Shown: piece by piece, positions 35,540 through 47,833 of the stretch | Layout: each line of letters opens with the position of its first letter | Position numbering within the stretch: the first letter of the stretch is position 1 | DNA from: Botrytis cinerea B05.10 | Taxonomy: Eukaryota > Ascomycota > Leotiomycetes > Helotiales > Sclerotiniaceae | Length of the DNA stretch: 64,000 nucleotides | Reading direction: 5' to 3' | Assembly: GCF_000143535.2 (NCBI RefSeq) | Contig: NC_037320.1 | Coordinates: forward strand, 1,116,001-1,180,000 | Notes under the pieces: generated by a model | What the model was told of the DNA's origin: nothing | The model's input: the letters and a program-made list of their open reading frames with translations, nothing else | Databases searched by the model: none | Translations under genes and position numbers: made by a program

Positions 35540-38500
35540 GTCTGTACATTGGTGAACAAGAATTTCGAGAGGAGAAAACAAGATTCAGCCCCCAATATAT
35601 TCTGCCCCCAAGCATCTTCAAGCGGTGAAGACGACACAATTGTGAATGATGATGATTGGTTCAAAAGAAGAGCATGTACGAAGTAGTAAGCGTTGCAAGA
35701 ATCAGTTGGATAAATGCTGGCATGCAAGAAATATGCAGTATATATCATATTATGCATGCATCTACTCCCCAGTGCATCCTACCCGGGTGCTTTTTCCCTT
35801 GTGAAATCCTTGGGTGTGGGTTCAGATAGGGTTGTCAGATTGACTTTGGATTTCTATTTGCTGACAGCGAAGACTGGAGAATGCCTGGAAACTTAAAACC
35901 GATTTCAGGGGGACGATTCACTGCGTTAACAGAAATGATTATCGGCGGAGGGTTGAAGACCGTTTTTTCTCTCGTTTTCTTTCGCAAAGCGTGATGCCAT
36001 GTCGAGGATGTGTGGCAAGTCAACAACGCAATCATAACAAAGATGGGGAGACGATCGATGGGACGGGGACGGGGACGGGGACGAGGATGAGGATGAGGAT
36101 AAATGTTGATCTGTGAGATATAGATGGAAATGATGTAGATGATGAGATCAGAGCCCCCCTTCCCCTCCAAAAAGCTTGGGATTCAAGAAGATAATGATGG
36201 AGGGCCCGGCTCGCGATGATGTGGATGAAAACCATGGAATTCCTTCGATCCCCCAGATCCAGATCCAGGTTCAAGCTCAGGTTCAGGTTCAGGACTCCCA
36301 GGTCAAGGCTCCCTCCAGTCAAAATGATACGATGATGGCCCGAAGGATTCCAATGAGTTCTTGTTCAAACGATAAGATGCAACAGGATAATAAGATTTGC
36401 TCGACAATCAACGCCAGCAAATGTAGCCGCATGGGCATCCTCACATTCCACATCTCCCATCAGCAATCAATCAATTTCATGTACAATAAGAATGACGCGT
36501 AACAGATCCGAACCAGTGGGAGAACAAACTTTGAGTCAGTTCGCTAGGTTCGTGAATGAAGGATTAGCTATCTTGTCGTCCCAACCATTTGTCTTGTTCT
36601 CGCGGGGAAAGGCTACTGGCTACTGGGTATGTTACCATGTTCCAGGGAGAGATGTCGAGATTGAGAAGACGACTGATCGGATTGGACACTGGGCAGTGAG
36701 TAAATCAATCAGTCATGGTTTTTACTTTACGCCCAGAGTGAGAAGAAATGCACAATGACAGCCTCGTCCAAGCGTAACTTTTTTTCTTGCCAGCCGCCAA
36801 ATCCCAGTGTCTCTTGTATTGGTCGATCTTTTGGAAATGGTATTGCCAAAAAAGAGGGTGGTGGTGGGTGGTGTGGGGAATTATGCATGTAAAGCTGTGT
36901 CACTATACAGATTAATATGGTGCAGCTCGATCTATCTTGGTTCTTGAATGCTGTAATAGATGATGGACGTTGATAGGTATGATTGTGCGAATGCACGATG
37001 TATAGTCTGATTGTTGGATGCAACTGCACATTTTCTCGCCTGACACATTACTCGTGTTGGCCAATAATTGCCGAATTTTGATGATGGGCGGGAAGAGATG
37101 AATATGGATGCCACATGGGATGGTAATCTCTTACTGACTGGCCATCTCGAACAAGGGGAGGTTGGAAAGGTTGTCGTCTCATCCAAATCTGACGATTCTT
37201 TTGGGGGAAAGGGAGATACACCGTAATCATTCATTTGAATCGGGAAACATCCGAGTCCAAACCGAGAAAATGGATTCTCGTGAATAATAGATTGAATATA
37301 AGAGGATACTTGAGGACCCCGAAATTTGAATATCAATAATTCAATCTTTCAAGCGTATCCTTGAACGATATCAAATCTCCGTTTCCTCCTCCTTTCTCTT
37401 TCCCTTTCCCATTCCCATTCCCATTTCTACTTCCATTTTCATTTCTCTCTCCTCCTTCCTCCTTCTTCCTTCCTCCTTCCTCACTTCGCAAAATTCTAGA
37501 AGCCAAATTAATCAATGTTAGCTGCACCTAGAGACGGTATACTGGGATAATGTAGTACCGTAGAACCGCAGCACGCCTGAAAAAAGTTGTGGACCATTCG
37601 GAACCGTTCGTGATGAAACTAATCATAAGCTAAACCGAAATCAAAGTTTGAAGATTTTTTTGGCAAAGCATGTGGATGTTCATTGGCTTGTTTGAAGATG
37701 GTGGATTGAGAATTGGAGAGTTTCAAGGTTGACGAGACGACGAGACGACCACTCGACGAATGATGATCGAGTAGTTTCGGGCTTTAAAAAGAAACCTTGT
37801 CGCGAACATGGATCTAGCTTTCTATTATGGAGCTTGACGTTATGGAAATATCATTTGTGGTATGTGGTAGCATGTACCTTTGTGCGAATCTTTTCAAGTG
37901 AGTCTCAGAGTGAAGTAGTGATTTTGGAATGGTTTGATCGGACGTGTTTTGAATCCTCCTTTCACATGTTACTATCTTGGATGCGGCAGTTCAAATGAAA
38001 CCACGCATTGCTTATGGCAACTCTTTTCTCGATACAGTTCATACATAGTTCTCACTCAAGCCAAGTCAACAGAAACAGAAACAGAATCTAGATACGTAGA
38101 TAGATAGATAGCTCAGGAGCTACATCATAATCTAGCCACCTAGTCAATTTGTGATGATCTAAAAAAGAAAGGCTCAATGTTTGTTGATACTGCACGGAGG
38201 TACCTCGTACTCAGATACCTAGGTCATACCGGTAATAATTATATAACACTGACCTTTGCATATTAATAAAAAGAGACTTTGCTATTAGTCTTTGGTCTTA
38301 GTTAGTTTCGGTAAGAGAGCCAAAGTGATCAACCTCTTCTCAAAAGTTAAAAAGACCAGTCTCATTGAAGTTTGAACTTGCGGGGCAAATCATCCAGACC
38401 CTCTTTTTCTCTCTCAAGGAAAATCCCCTCTGGCCCCTCCAACATCATCTAAACTGACCACCTAGCCACGAGCCAAGTATCCATAAATAATATACAGGCT

Positions 38501-38628
38501 CGACAGGATTCGAAAGACTCGACAGATTTCATAGATGAGTCTATGGATTCAGATAGAACTCGCGACTCATGTGGATATGGACTAACAGTTCAACCACTCA
38601 TACCTTCTCCTTTGGTACTTCATTGAGG

Positions 38629-39003
38629 TTATTTCGAGAATTCCACTCGCTCCACCAGACCCTGCATTGAAAAAAATTCGGTAAGAAACTCGTTTAGTGA
38701 AGCGTCATCCTTGATAAATGATGGAACTTTTCGGCATATCTTTCTATCCCAGGTTTTCCCAACAGATGAAGTTATCAATCCATCTTGTTCTACCGGTGAT
38801 TCCGCAATAGTACGAAATATTGATTGACACTTGAGAGTTGAAGGATAAGGTAGCCGAGTTTTGACTCTATTGAAAGGTTTATTAGTTGTGATTGAAAGGC
38901 TCTCCTCTTTTGGTAGAGTTAGATCTGAACTTAAATAATCGAGCATCTCTCGAGTCCCAATACCTAGGTATTCTATGATTCTACACGCAGTCGCGACGGG
39001 CAA
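38629..39003 (-). CDS. Hypothetical small protein
   Basis: Open frame of 124 codons with balanced, globular-looking composition (MPVATACRIIEYLGIG, then TREMLDYLSSDLTLPKEES). No signal peptide, membrane segment or known motif. It stands alone inside the gene desert, so it may be an orphan gene, the last exon of something not recognised, or chance. Confidence 0.28.
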   Translation of the reverse strand: MPVATACRIIEYLGIGTREMLDYLSSDLTLPKEESLSITTNKPFNRVKTRLPYPSTLKCQSIFRTIAESPVEQDGLITSSVGKTWDRKICRKVPSFIKDDASLNEFLTEFFSMQGLVERVEFSK

Positions 39004-40417
39004 GAAGTATTTACTCCTTGTCTGATGAATTGGCTTTGAATTTTGAGATATGATATCGGTTTCGCCATTTCTGACCCCCTTAGACTTCCTAGATTGGAAA
39101 AACAGTTAATAGTTTGGGATTTGATTCATTGAATGCCTATCTAGATGTGAATTAAATGTTACAAACTAGGTTTATGTTAAACAAGAAGATGGATAATCTC
39201 TAAACTTTCTACTTCCGGTCTACTTTTGGTCTACTTGGGTAGATTCTCTTGTCTAAATCATACCTAGGCAATGATGATATCTTCATAATCGGGAAAGCGC
39301 CGGGGAAAGAACACTTACGTCTCTTATGTGTTGTAGGGAATGCATAGTTTATGTCCCCTCTATTCTAAGATTTAGAACAACTCATCCATCGATACTCGTA
39401 CTTGTTGTACATCCATTGATACATCCATTGACACATCCATTATATATATCCCTTATTCATCATAAATACCATCACCATCACCACTACCAGCAACAATCGT
39501 CCTGTTTTGAAACAACCCTCGGACTTTTCCATTTATCCATTAGGGGAATATCATTATCGAATTTCGACCAAAATATCCCCGTTGTTGAAGTAACGACACA
39601 CCAACCACATCGACTTCTATTTATTCCACGTGAAGTTCGGTAGGGAAGACGACGTTCTGTAACGGCAACGTATATTTTATACATCACCCATCTATCAGCT
39701 GCCGTCTTCTCACAAGAGACCTATCTATCTATTCATACCTATTCATCTGCCCATCCACCGCCCTCACTCACACTCACACTCAGCCTACCTGCCCACCCAT
39801 CGACCTCCCAACCTACAGAATATCTATCTGGTATACGATAATAGGACGATTCATCACCCCTGGTCCATACCAATCGCCTCCCTTGCCGCCATCAAGAGAC
39901 CCGTTTCTCTGCACCCACGCAGGAACCAATCAATCCAGCCCTCACGTCCCAAAAAGTGGGCAGGAGAAGAAAAGAAAGAAAAAAAGATTAAAAAAAATAA
40001 AAAACCCAAGAATTAATACCAACTTGGAATCCCCCAGTCTTTCCTAGGCGTGAGAATCATACAGAAATCACACATCCACGCCATCTGCTACATTCCGAAG
40101 GACCTTGTGCCCAATTAAAAACGATATAATCAATTAACCCGTTGTTACGAAGATCATATTGCAGGAACAACAAACCTTAGACCCCTTCTTCGTCAGATTT
40201 CCCGCGTCGCAAGACTAATTTGTTCCTCCCACCCTCCATCTGCTGCTGCTCAGCACTCAACCAACGCAACGCAACGCAACTACCGACTAGAGCATCATAC
40301 AAACAACAATTCCTCACATTTCTCTCTCGTCTTGTTCTGCACACTCCATAAACTCTCTCTTCATAACAATAACAGTAACTTCTTGAAAACGTCTCTTCAT
40401 TTTATAAATCATTAATC
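39004..40417. other. Upstream region of the GDS1-like gene
   Basis: Promoter and probably a long leader. It becomes CATC/CACC-rich on the plus strand from about 39,700, typical of fungal 5' UTRs near transcription starts. A GCAAC-unit repeat lies at about 40,263-40,281. No coding sequence was supported. Confidence 0.4.
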
Positions 40418-41776
40418 ATGGGCTACGAAACTCGCGGAAAACAATTGAATTGGGGAGTGATCGGTATAAATTTACCACAAACTCACGCTGAGAAAGCGGC
40501 CGCTCGACTTTCACCGCCTTCCATAGCGACGTCGACATCAGAACAGCAACTTTCGAAGAAACGTTCACGTCGAAGTTCATTCTCACTGTCGCCTCCACCA
40601 AAACGAAAGAATTACACAATTCCTGAAGATATTAACACGCCGCCACTTTCACCACCAGCCGATGATGGCCCATTCGAAATTCACAACGTCCGAATAAAAG
40701 AGGAGGCGAAAGAGAAGAAAATAGCCATTGATGACATTAAGCTCGAGGAGGGTACAGAGAGTAAATCAACGGCTGGAGCGGATGAGGAGAAGGAAGAAAT
40801 CAAAGAAATCGACTTGACTGAAGTAAAGGACGAAATTGTCGAAGGAGTTATTGTTCAATTACAAAAAACTCGCAATAGACCTCATTTAGTCAAGGAACTT
40901 GCAGCTATTTTGTCTCCGACCGTCAAAATCGTGGAACAGTAAGTTTACAACCATTCCGATCCATTCCGTTATCTCTCGAAATCATGAAACTAACAAAAAT
41001 CTAGGTCTGCCAATCCATGTGCAATCATTTCCTCTCGACTATCCAACTATCTCAAACGACCATGGACCGCATCATCACCTTGTCCAGTAGGAAAAGAATT
41101 GGAAACTGTACACCCGAGAAGAACATACTTTTACTTGACCACTTACTCGCATCAACCATTTCCTGATCCTGCACAATTAGCTCAACGTTCGATTATCACT
41201 CCATCTATCTCAAGCGCAGATTCGATAGATGAACCAGAACGAACGCGTGATGATTCGCCTGAAGTCGATTTATCCTCCGAGGAATACGACGATGACGATT
41301 CAGTTACACCACCAACTCCAACTGGTTCCTTTGCCGGTCGTTTCGAACGCCCCGTGAGAAACAATCGTGCTGCATCGGTTGGTCTTGAGAAAGATGAGAA
41401 AGAATTCACACAAACCGCTCGTGGAATGCAAAAGCGAAGATTCAGTGGCGAGCCACCATCATCATCTTTGGCGAAACCATCTGATATGAACGATATGCCT
41501 TCAAATATTTCAGATACCCCGATGAAATCTGTGGAATCTGACCCATTTTTTGGAGAAAGCCGAGGTGGTTTGAATGCCTCGTTGTTAAATACGCCAGGTT
41601 TTATGAATAGCCCCGCTATGAAACCTGTTTTTGCGTCGAAAAAATCATGGGATGCAACTGTGGAAACTTCTCAAGCGAATTGGGCGCCAGCGAAGATTGA
41701 CACATTAGATTGGGATACGAGAAGTCCGGAAAACATCGAGTTGGATGAATTAGATGGCATGCTTGATGGATTTTAG
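40418..41776 (+). CDS. GDS1-type winged-helix protein
   Basis: Two exons (40418-40938 and 41005-41776) split by a GTAAGT...CTAG intron with CTAAC; 430 residues. A disordered basic/Ser-Pro N-terminus (about 1-140) includes a probable nuclear signal KKRSRRSSF and an SPPPKRKNY motif. The conserved core, about 140-235, reads IVEGVIVQLQKTRNRPHLVK, then ISSRLSNYLKRPW and HPRRTYFYLTTY; this resembles the winged-helix segment shared with yeast Gds1 and fungal homologues. An acidic Asp/Glu/Ser region, a short Arg-rich segment and a conserved-looking acidic C-terminus (WDTRSPENIELDELDGMLDG) follow. The layout suggests a nuclear regulator; Gds1's own function is poorly defined, so none is claimed. Its upstream region is exceptionally long. 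Confidence 0.8.
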
Positions 41777-44700
41777 ATTCTCAATCTTTTCCTTTTTTTT
41801 TTATGATTATACGCACACGAAAGATTCTACCAGTGTTGGATCAGGAATCATTGATTCCATTGTATAAATATTTTTTACTTGCTACTTGAGATTTCTGTTG
41901 GGAGAGTTGTACGATTTTTTTATTAGAAGAGATGGAAAGATGGGGGTGAATGGACTGGAAAATGCGAATACAAAAGGAAAGACAAAACAAAACCGGTCCT
42001 GGGGATTATTAGGATATTTTGGAGGCACTCTCGTTTTTTTCTGCATGAGATACTATTTGTTTGAAGTCGGGTTTTTCTGCGATGGCGCTCAGGATGGTGG
42101 ATTTTTTTTTTCGGAGTGCGTTATGTCTTAGCCTCTTCTCTTTTTTGTAAACAATAACTTTCATGACCGAGATGATTGGAGATGGATGGATTTGGGATAT
42201 GATATGGTCATGTAGTCGTAAGACCATTGGGTTAGGAAAAGGAGGGAGATTTGGGAATGGAGGATGTGAAATGATCGTTACATCAAGTTGAGCGGTCGGG
42301 TCATAAAAGCGTATGAATCAGATGAACATGGGGGAATACGAATTTCGACGGATATACACATTTTAGGATGAAATCAATTTCCTTGCAAAGAGAAAATAAG
42401 TCGGGATGGAAAAAAGATAATAGGATATATATAAACATACTTGAGCACATATATATATACATATAGATGAAGAATATGAAACATCTCTCCACCTAGATTT
42501 TGGTTTTTTTGTATATGGATAGGTGACTGTTAGGCTGTGACGAATTTTTTATGAGTTTTGGAATATTATATTGTTTATTGTATTCATTCATTGTGAGAGG
42601 AGAGTTTAAAGATGGAGGAAGAAGTGGTGGTGGAAATTGGAGATTTGGAGATGATGGTCTTGTTTGTGGTTTGGGTGGGAGGGAAACATTGATTTCTTAT
42701 TTCTTATTTCTCTTTTAATTTTATACTTTTTTTTCAATTTTCAATTTTGAATATCATACATGTGTGTCTATATGTTTCACACTTTCACAATTCTAATTGT
42801 ATTTTCTCGATTTCATTTTCACTTGGGGGGGCTTGTGATGTTGTGGGGAGACGGCATGTGTCTGTTTGTTGATGTTGTTCTTGGAATTTGGATATCCACT
42901 TACTGTTGGCTGTTCGTTCTGCTTTGGGCGGCGAGGGGGGTTTGAGGGGGGTTCAATGGGAGGATGAAGGATGGAGGATAGAAGATGAAGGGAAGGGAGT
43001 TACTTGTTTTGGATGAATGGTTAGATGGATGAGTTGGGCTCCGGATCTCCGGATCTCCTTGTGGATTTTGGGGTTTGTAATTTTTGATTTTGTGGTAGGA
43101 GAAGGGGAGGCAGGGGGGAGGAGAGAGGTTGAGGGATCTTGGAGGGGTGGACGGAGATAGATGGATGGATGGATGGATGGATGGATGGATGAGTACAGTG
43201 CATTGCATCGCAATGCAGGGCAGGGAAGTTAGGTTAGAGCTATTTCTCGCGGATACTGTTTAGATAGATGAATATGCATATGCATATGGAGATGAAGGAG
43301 AAGGTGCTCAGTTGATGAGAATTGGGTTAGTGGGTAAAGCATGAATGATTAATGAGTCTTGGGTTGGGGGTGGCGAGAAAGGTGGCGATGGGAAGTGAAG
43401 GGGTGAGGGAGAAGGGCGAGGAGAGGGGTAGGGGATAGAGGGTTTGGGTGAGACTGCTGGATAGATGGGGTGGAGCCTTGGTGTTTGATATGGAGGGTAG
43501 GAGGGTTGCAAGAGAAAGTGGCGAGGGGAGTGTAGAGATAGGGGAGAGTTTGGATAGATGGGGTAGAATCTTGGTGTGCGATCTGGAGGACGTGAGGTTT
43601 TATATGTGCGGTTTTGCGAGGGTGGAAAGTTGGGAAAGAAGGAAGAGAAAGAAAGAAAGGGTTTGGATGGAGTAAGAGGAGGCGTTGGGGCTATGAGGGT
43701 TGATTGATTGATTGTGCGAGGTTGTGGGGTAGAGGTGGTGGGAGATGGAGAATGGGAATGGGAATGTGGTTGAGATGTGAGAGGTCTGAGACTGGGTGGA
43801 TAGTGGATAGTAGGTAGTGCAAGCTGTGGGTGGGAGAGTTTAGAGTTGAGGTTAGGGTTGGGTGGGAAGGAAGTAAATTTGTTGGTTTTGATATTGGCAA
43901 TACGAGTTGCGTCTAAGGGTTGTCTTGTCGATGATAAGTGTTGTCGATAGTGGTGCCCTGGTGTACATGTTCTGGTTAGTAAATACCTTCCATTTTATTA
44001 TTCGGATTGCCATTTTGTCGTTTTTGTTACTTTTATCGTTGCTGTCGAATACTCCGCTGCCAGACTGGTGAAGAAATGTGTTGATTTTAAAGAGAGGTCT
44101 TATGGAATCGGGATATAGCGTTTTGCTTGTTTGGTTGGGGATGTACCGGGTGGAATCTCCCTTTTCAATTTATTCCTCCCGACTACTCTTTCTTTGAGGA
44201 AATTGGATAATGGGGAGGGAGTTACTTATATGAATGTACGAGGTTGTTGAGTGGGAAAAGTGGGGATTGGAGGTAAGGGAATAGCTGCGAATCATGCAAG
44301 CTAAATGACTGACATAACGCGAGAAGCAGAGTTCTCTTCTAGATTTAGGAGTGTAAATGTCTGGCCATTGTCAGAAGATGGTTGGTATGAATATGTAAGT
44401 GCGAATTCCCAGAGGAGGGCGGAGAGAAGAATGAGATGGTAGGCTATGATTGCACTTTCATTCTACTCGTACATTGCTCTGGTATATCTTGCTAGAAGTG
44501 TCATATTGATGTAGCGGAGGTAGTAGAGTGGTGTTTCATGCGAGCTAGATGTTTAACTTATTGTCAAAACTCTGAATAGTTTGGCTAGGTATTGGGGTGA
44601 ACAAGTGGAGGAGATGGATGGGCGATGTCATTGTTTTTTACTTTGTCTGTTCATTACCGATGATATTTTATCATCACCTCTGTCATTATAATTATCATTA

Positions 44701-44779
44701 TTATCTTTTTCCTCAACTTCTTCCTAGTTTTTCCCAGTCCTTTTCCTGTATCCTCTTGCCCAAGTTCATCCTTCCATGC
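41777..44779. other. Intergenic, G-rich plus strand with simple repeats
   Basis: 3 kb without a supportable gene. From about 42,900 to 43,900 the plus strand is strongly G/GGA-rich, producing Pro/Ser-rich spurious frames on the minus strand. An ATGG microsatellite is listed separately. It separates the GDS1-like gene from the pseudogene cluster. Confidence 0.4.
43161..43190. repeat. ATGG tetranucleotide microsatellite
   Basis: About 7.5 perfect ATGG units. Confidence 0.95.
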
Positions 44780-45884
44780 CCTTGAGCTTAAAAACTCGAT
44801 CTCATGTCAGAATCCAATATTCTAGTCTCGAGTTTGAGTTGAAGACTAGCCATTTCATTCGACATAGTTTGTGTTTCTTTGCGGGGGCATTGTACATCTT
44901 CCTCTTGATCCAGATAGACTTTTTCGCGTTGCTTGAGAAATTGAAGCTCCTTGGCATCGTTGATTCATACGTTCTTTTCCAGTTCGAGCTACTTTTTGAC
45001 TGGAATACATGACTTGACCGCCTCCAACTCCTCTTCCAACCTTTGATTTCCTTTGGTTGAATCGCAAATCTTCTTGGAAATATCAGTCTGATTGGCATCA
45101 GATGTAATTTTGTAAGCTTTGAGTAACCCAAGTTCATCGGAATTTGTTTTTCTTGCAAGCTCTCCTTCTTTCCAAGTCTTCCAAAATTCTCGGAGCTCTT
45201 CCAACTCAACCCTTGTCAGAAGTCCTGATTTCAGAGTCATTATCCCAAATGGGTTTGAAAGTTCGCAACCCAGTTAGCTCTCGACCCAGTCTATTCCATT
45301 TGGTTTTACAGCTCCATAGGTCTTGTAACTCCGTTTCCAGCCGAGTCCTAGTATCAAGCGTGGAATCTCAACTACTCTTGAACGAAATAAGCGACTCGAG
45401 ATCTTTGTACTTTTGAATCCATAACTGTTCCAACTGTTGAAACTTCTCAAGTTGGTTGTTCTGTTCCCGAGAATGATTTTCGAGAGCCTCCAACTTCGAT
45501 TTAATACTTGACAGGTCTGTAAGAATCAACACTTGGTCTAGGGATCTTGGAATAGGCTTCTTCAATCTTGCGTTTCAACTGGTCCTGTTTCTCCATAAGA
45601 AGGGCATTTTAATCTGATACACATCGCAAGATTTTGATAGTAGACGCTTTATCCCGAATGGCTTTATCTAGTTGTTGTTCGGTGACTTGATTGGATTCAA
45701 CATTAGCCCGTATCTCTACCCATTTGTTTTCCAAAGATTTATTAGTCTCCTGACAGAAAACTCTCCTGACCTCCAAGTTCCTTCAAAACTGTAGCCGTTG
45801 AGCAGCCTTAATCCTATCAGCACGCTGTGTTGAGGCCGCCGGAGATGAGTCGGCAGCTGGTATATCCATGTTGAGGTTTGACAT
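44780..45884 (-). pseudogene. Decayed coiled-coil gene
   Basis: Read from the Met at 45884, the frame starts MSNLNMDIPAADSSPAAS and continues into a long Glu/Lys/Gln/Leu-rich coiled coil. It is broken by in-frame TGA at 45783-45785, TAA at 45609-45611 and TAA at 45501-45503. It shifts frame near 45,510-45,540, meets TGA at 45368-45370, then TGA at 45206-45208, and shifts again near 45,210. The coding character continues across every break, for example ETNKSLENKWVEIRANVE after the first stop and LEEELEAVKSC near the end. No GT-AG introns remove the stops. It was probably a cytoskeletal or structural coiled-coil protein; I cannot name it. Confidence 0.75.
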
Positions 45885-46621
45885 GATGGAAGAGTTGCAT
45901 GTAAATTCATTATTGTGATGTTTTGAGATGATAGTGAAGTGACAAGAATGAGGAGGAAGTGCATTCACATTCACATTACTAATCATACGGTGTATCACAA
46001 GAATCTAAAATAAAACATCGACTGCGAGCAAATGATTGAATTAATAAATGGAAGAGAGAAGCAAGCTCAAAAGGGAATGATGAATAGGATTAACATTTTC
46101 ATGAACAAATGACAAGTGCGCCACTACTCACTGGAGATGGGTGTACTAAAGCTCACAGTTCCATGTTTCATATCACCCCTGAGTCTCCCTCTCCCAAATT
46201 CATGATCACAAACTTTTGGCTTGACGTATACATGTCGGAATGTATGGTTTTATAATCACGTACATAGTGTTTGTTTCTATGCAATAGGCATTAGTGCTAT
46301 TGATACTTGATCCATAGGAATGTAAAGTGTGCAAACTTTGCATTATCGTGGATCCAGGCAACATCTCAAATTCTTCAATCTTCCTATATCCCGCTCATTC
46401 TACACTCTTAGATCCCCGCAGGACCGAAGCATCCAGCTCTAATAGCCCGCAATTCTAGTATTCAATGTTCCTCCAACCCAACTTTATGGATTCAGCACAG
46501 CTCATCCAGTCCAATCTTCAGTTACCATCGTATTAGCCTGATCACCTATCCGCCTAACCATTGATAAGGAAACGTAAAGATTTGTCACAAATACATCAAT
46601 AAGGGGCGAAGTTGACTATCC
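45885..46621. other. Intergenic between two pseudogenes
   Basis: About 740 bp with no coding signal recognised; presumably the former promoter of the downstream relic and the 3' flank of the upstream one. Confidence 0.4.
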
Positions 46622-47690
46622 TTATACAGAAGCGATGATCAGAATGCATGGCCTGGACACAAACAACTGTATTAGAAACTTTTGCTTGTTGTACGCAGGC
46701 TTGCAACTTTTAGGGACATCGATGGGCTTCCTATCCATTGTCTCCATACTTTTACTTGCAACTGACTTGATGCACTTCCATCCAGGCTTGCCAGTATTCT
46801 CTTGGTTCGTGAATCGGCGCCAATTGTTGAATCCTGTATTATATAAGATATCAAAGATCTCTTGCATCATCCATGCACAGTCTGTCTCTTCAACTGGTAT
46901 TAAATCGTATAAGGAGTCGATGACCTGGGATAAGAAATTGACAATTGGTGTCTCATGAATGACCTCATGATATTCTCTCCTCCTCGTTTGAGTGTAGGTA
47001 ATATAAAGACTTCTTGATGCTAGCCAGTTTCTCCTTGGCATTATCCCGCTCATGCTCCAGCCTCTTGTTATCGATTTTCATTTTAGATAGCTGTGAATTT
47101 GTAAATTTGATCTTCTTAGACATTTTCTTAATTTCTTGTATAGTGGATCTATTCTCCTTTTCCAATGTGCCATTCTTTTCTTCGAGTGTAAGAGCCCGAT
47201 CGTAAAGAGTTTTGCTGTTAATCCTGATAAGTTGGACACTTTCGGAAGCTAGAACCTTATATTCACTCAAATTCTGAATGTTCAATTTCTCTATCTGGGA
47301 CGTGTTAGATATTACGGAGAAACAAGATCAAAGAAATACGTACTCACGTCAATACTTCCCCCTGTTTTGTGTATTTAGAGTTTTCGGCTTTGGTGTCTAG
47401 CTCCTGCCTCGTATCTAGCAAGCTTTCCTTTTTCCGCGTGGTAGTGAATTTTCGGATTCCGATAAACTGGTGTTGTTCAAGATATAGTTGTATACGGACT
47501 CTTTTCCTGTCGGACCTAAAGACTCGTTGATTTCTCAGAGGCTTTTGCTTCCATGATGGAGACTAATTCTCTAAGTGATACGCCATTAACTACCATCTTT
47601 GAAGAATCTTTGAAAAAGACTCACTGCAAACAAAGCAACCATAATAACTAGTCTAGGCGGCATAATTGGCTTAGACATAGATTTGAGGAG
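46622..47690 (-). pseudogene. Second decayed coiled-coil gene
   Basis: On the minus strand an uninterrupted coiled-coil segment (46965-47285, with KKIKFTNSQLSKMKIDNKRL) is preceded by an in-frame segment at about 47,350-47,520 (DRKRVRIQLYLEQHQF, then TRQELDTKAENSKYT) across a plausible intron. Near 46,985 the frame shifts and continues as HEVIHETPIVNFLSQVIDSL to a stop at 46622. A candidate start lies near 47,680 (MSKPIMPPRL), but no clean splice path joins it to the rest. It could be an intact gene with introns I misplaced, but the uncompensated shift favours decay. It resembles its neighbour in composition, so a common origin is possible. Confidence 0.5.
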
Positions 47691-47833
47691 TTTTTCGAAA
47701 AGGTCGGGGATCTATGGCATATGTTTTTTCCTATGCACACCTCTTAATAGTTGATAAGTATTACGACGAAGTGACGCGGTTTTTTCCCCCCACGTCTGCA
47801 AGGTTGTTAACTTCATGAGCAAATAAGAATTTC

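Larger units (their letters stand above)
32001..38628. other. Gene desert, middle part with simple repeats
   Basis: Continuation of the empty region, with several microsatellites (GAA, GGAGT, CTCAAAAA), homopolymer A/T runs, an ACAGGGCTAG word repeated three times at 34,945-35,015, and a 16-bp palindrome at 35,524. The longest frame (165 codons, minus, about 35,084-35,581) has no domain and poor composition. Nothing coding was supported. Confidence 0.4.

Noticed and set aside
35084..35757. Overlapping minus-strand frames of 98-165 codons
   Set aside because: No domains, heavily overlapping, Cys/Thr/Ser/Tyr composition typical of chance frames in AT-leaning DNA.
42900..43900. Pro/Ser-rich minus-strand and Gly/Arg-rich plus-strand frames
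   Set aside because: Caused by strongly G/GGA-biased sequence and an ATGG microsatellite.
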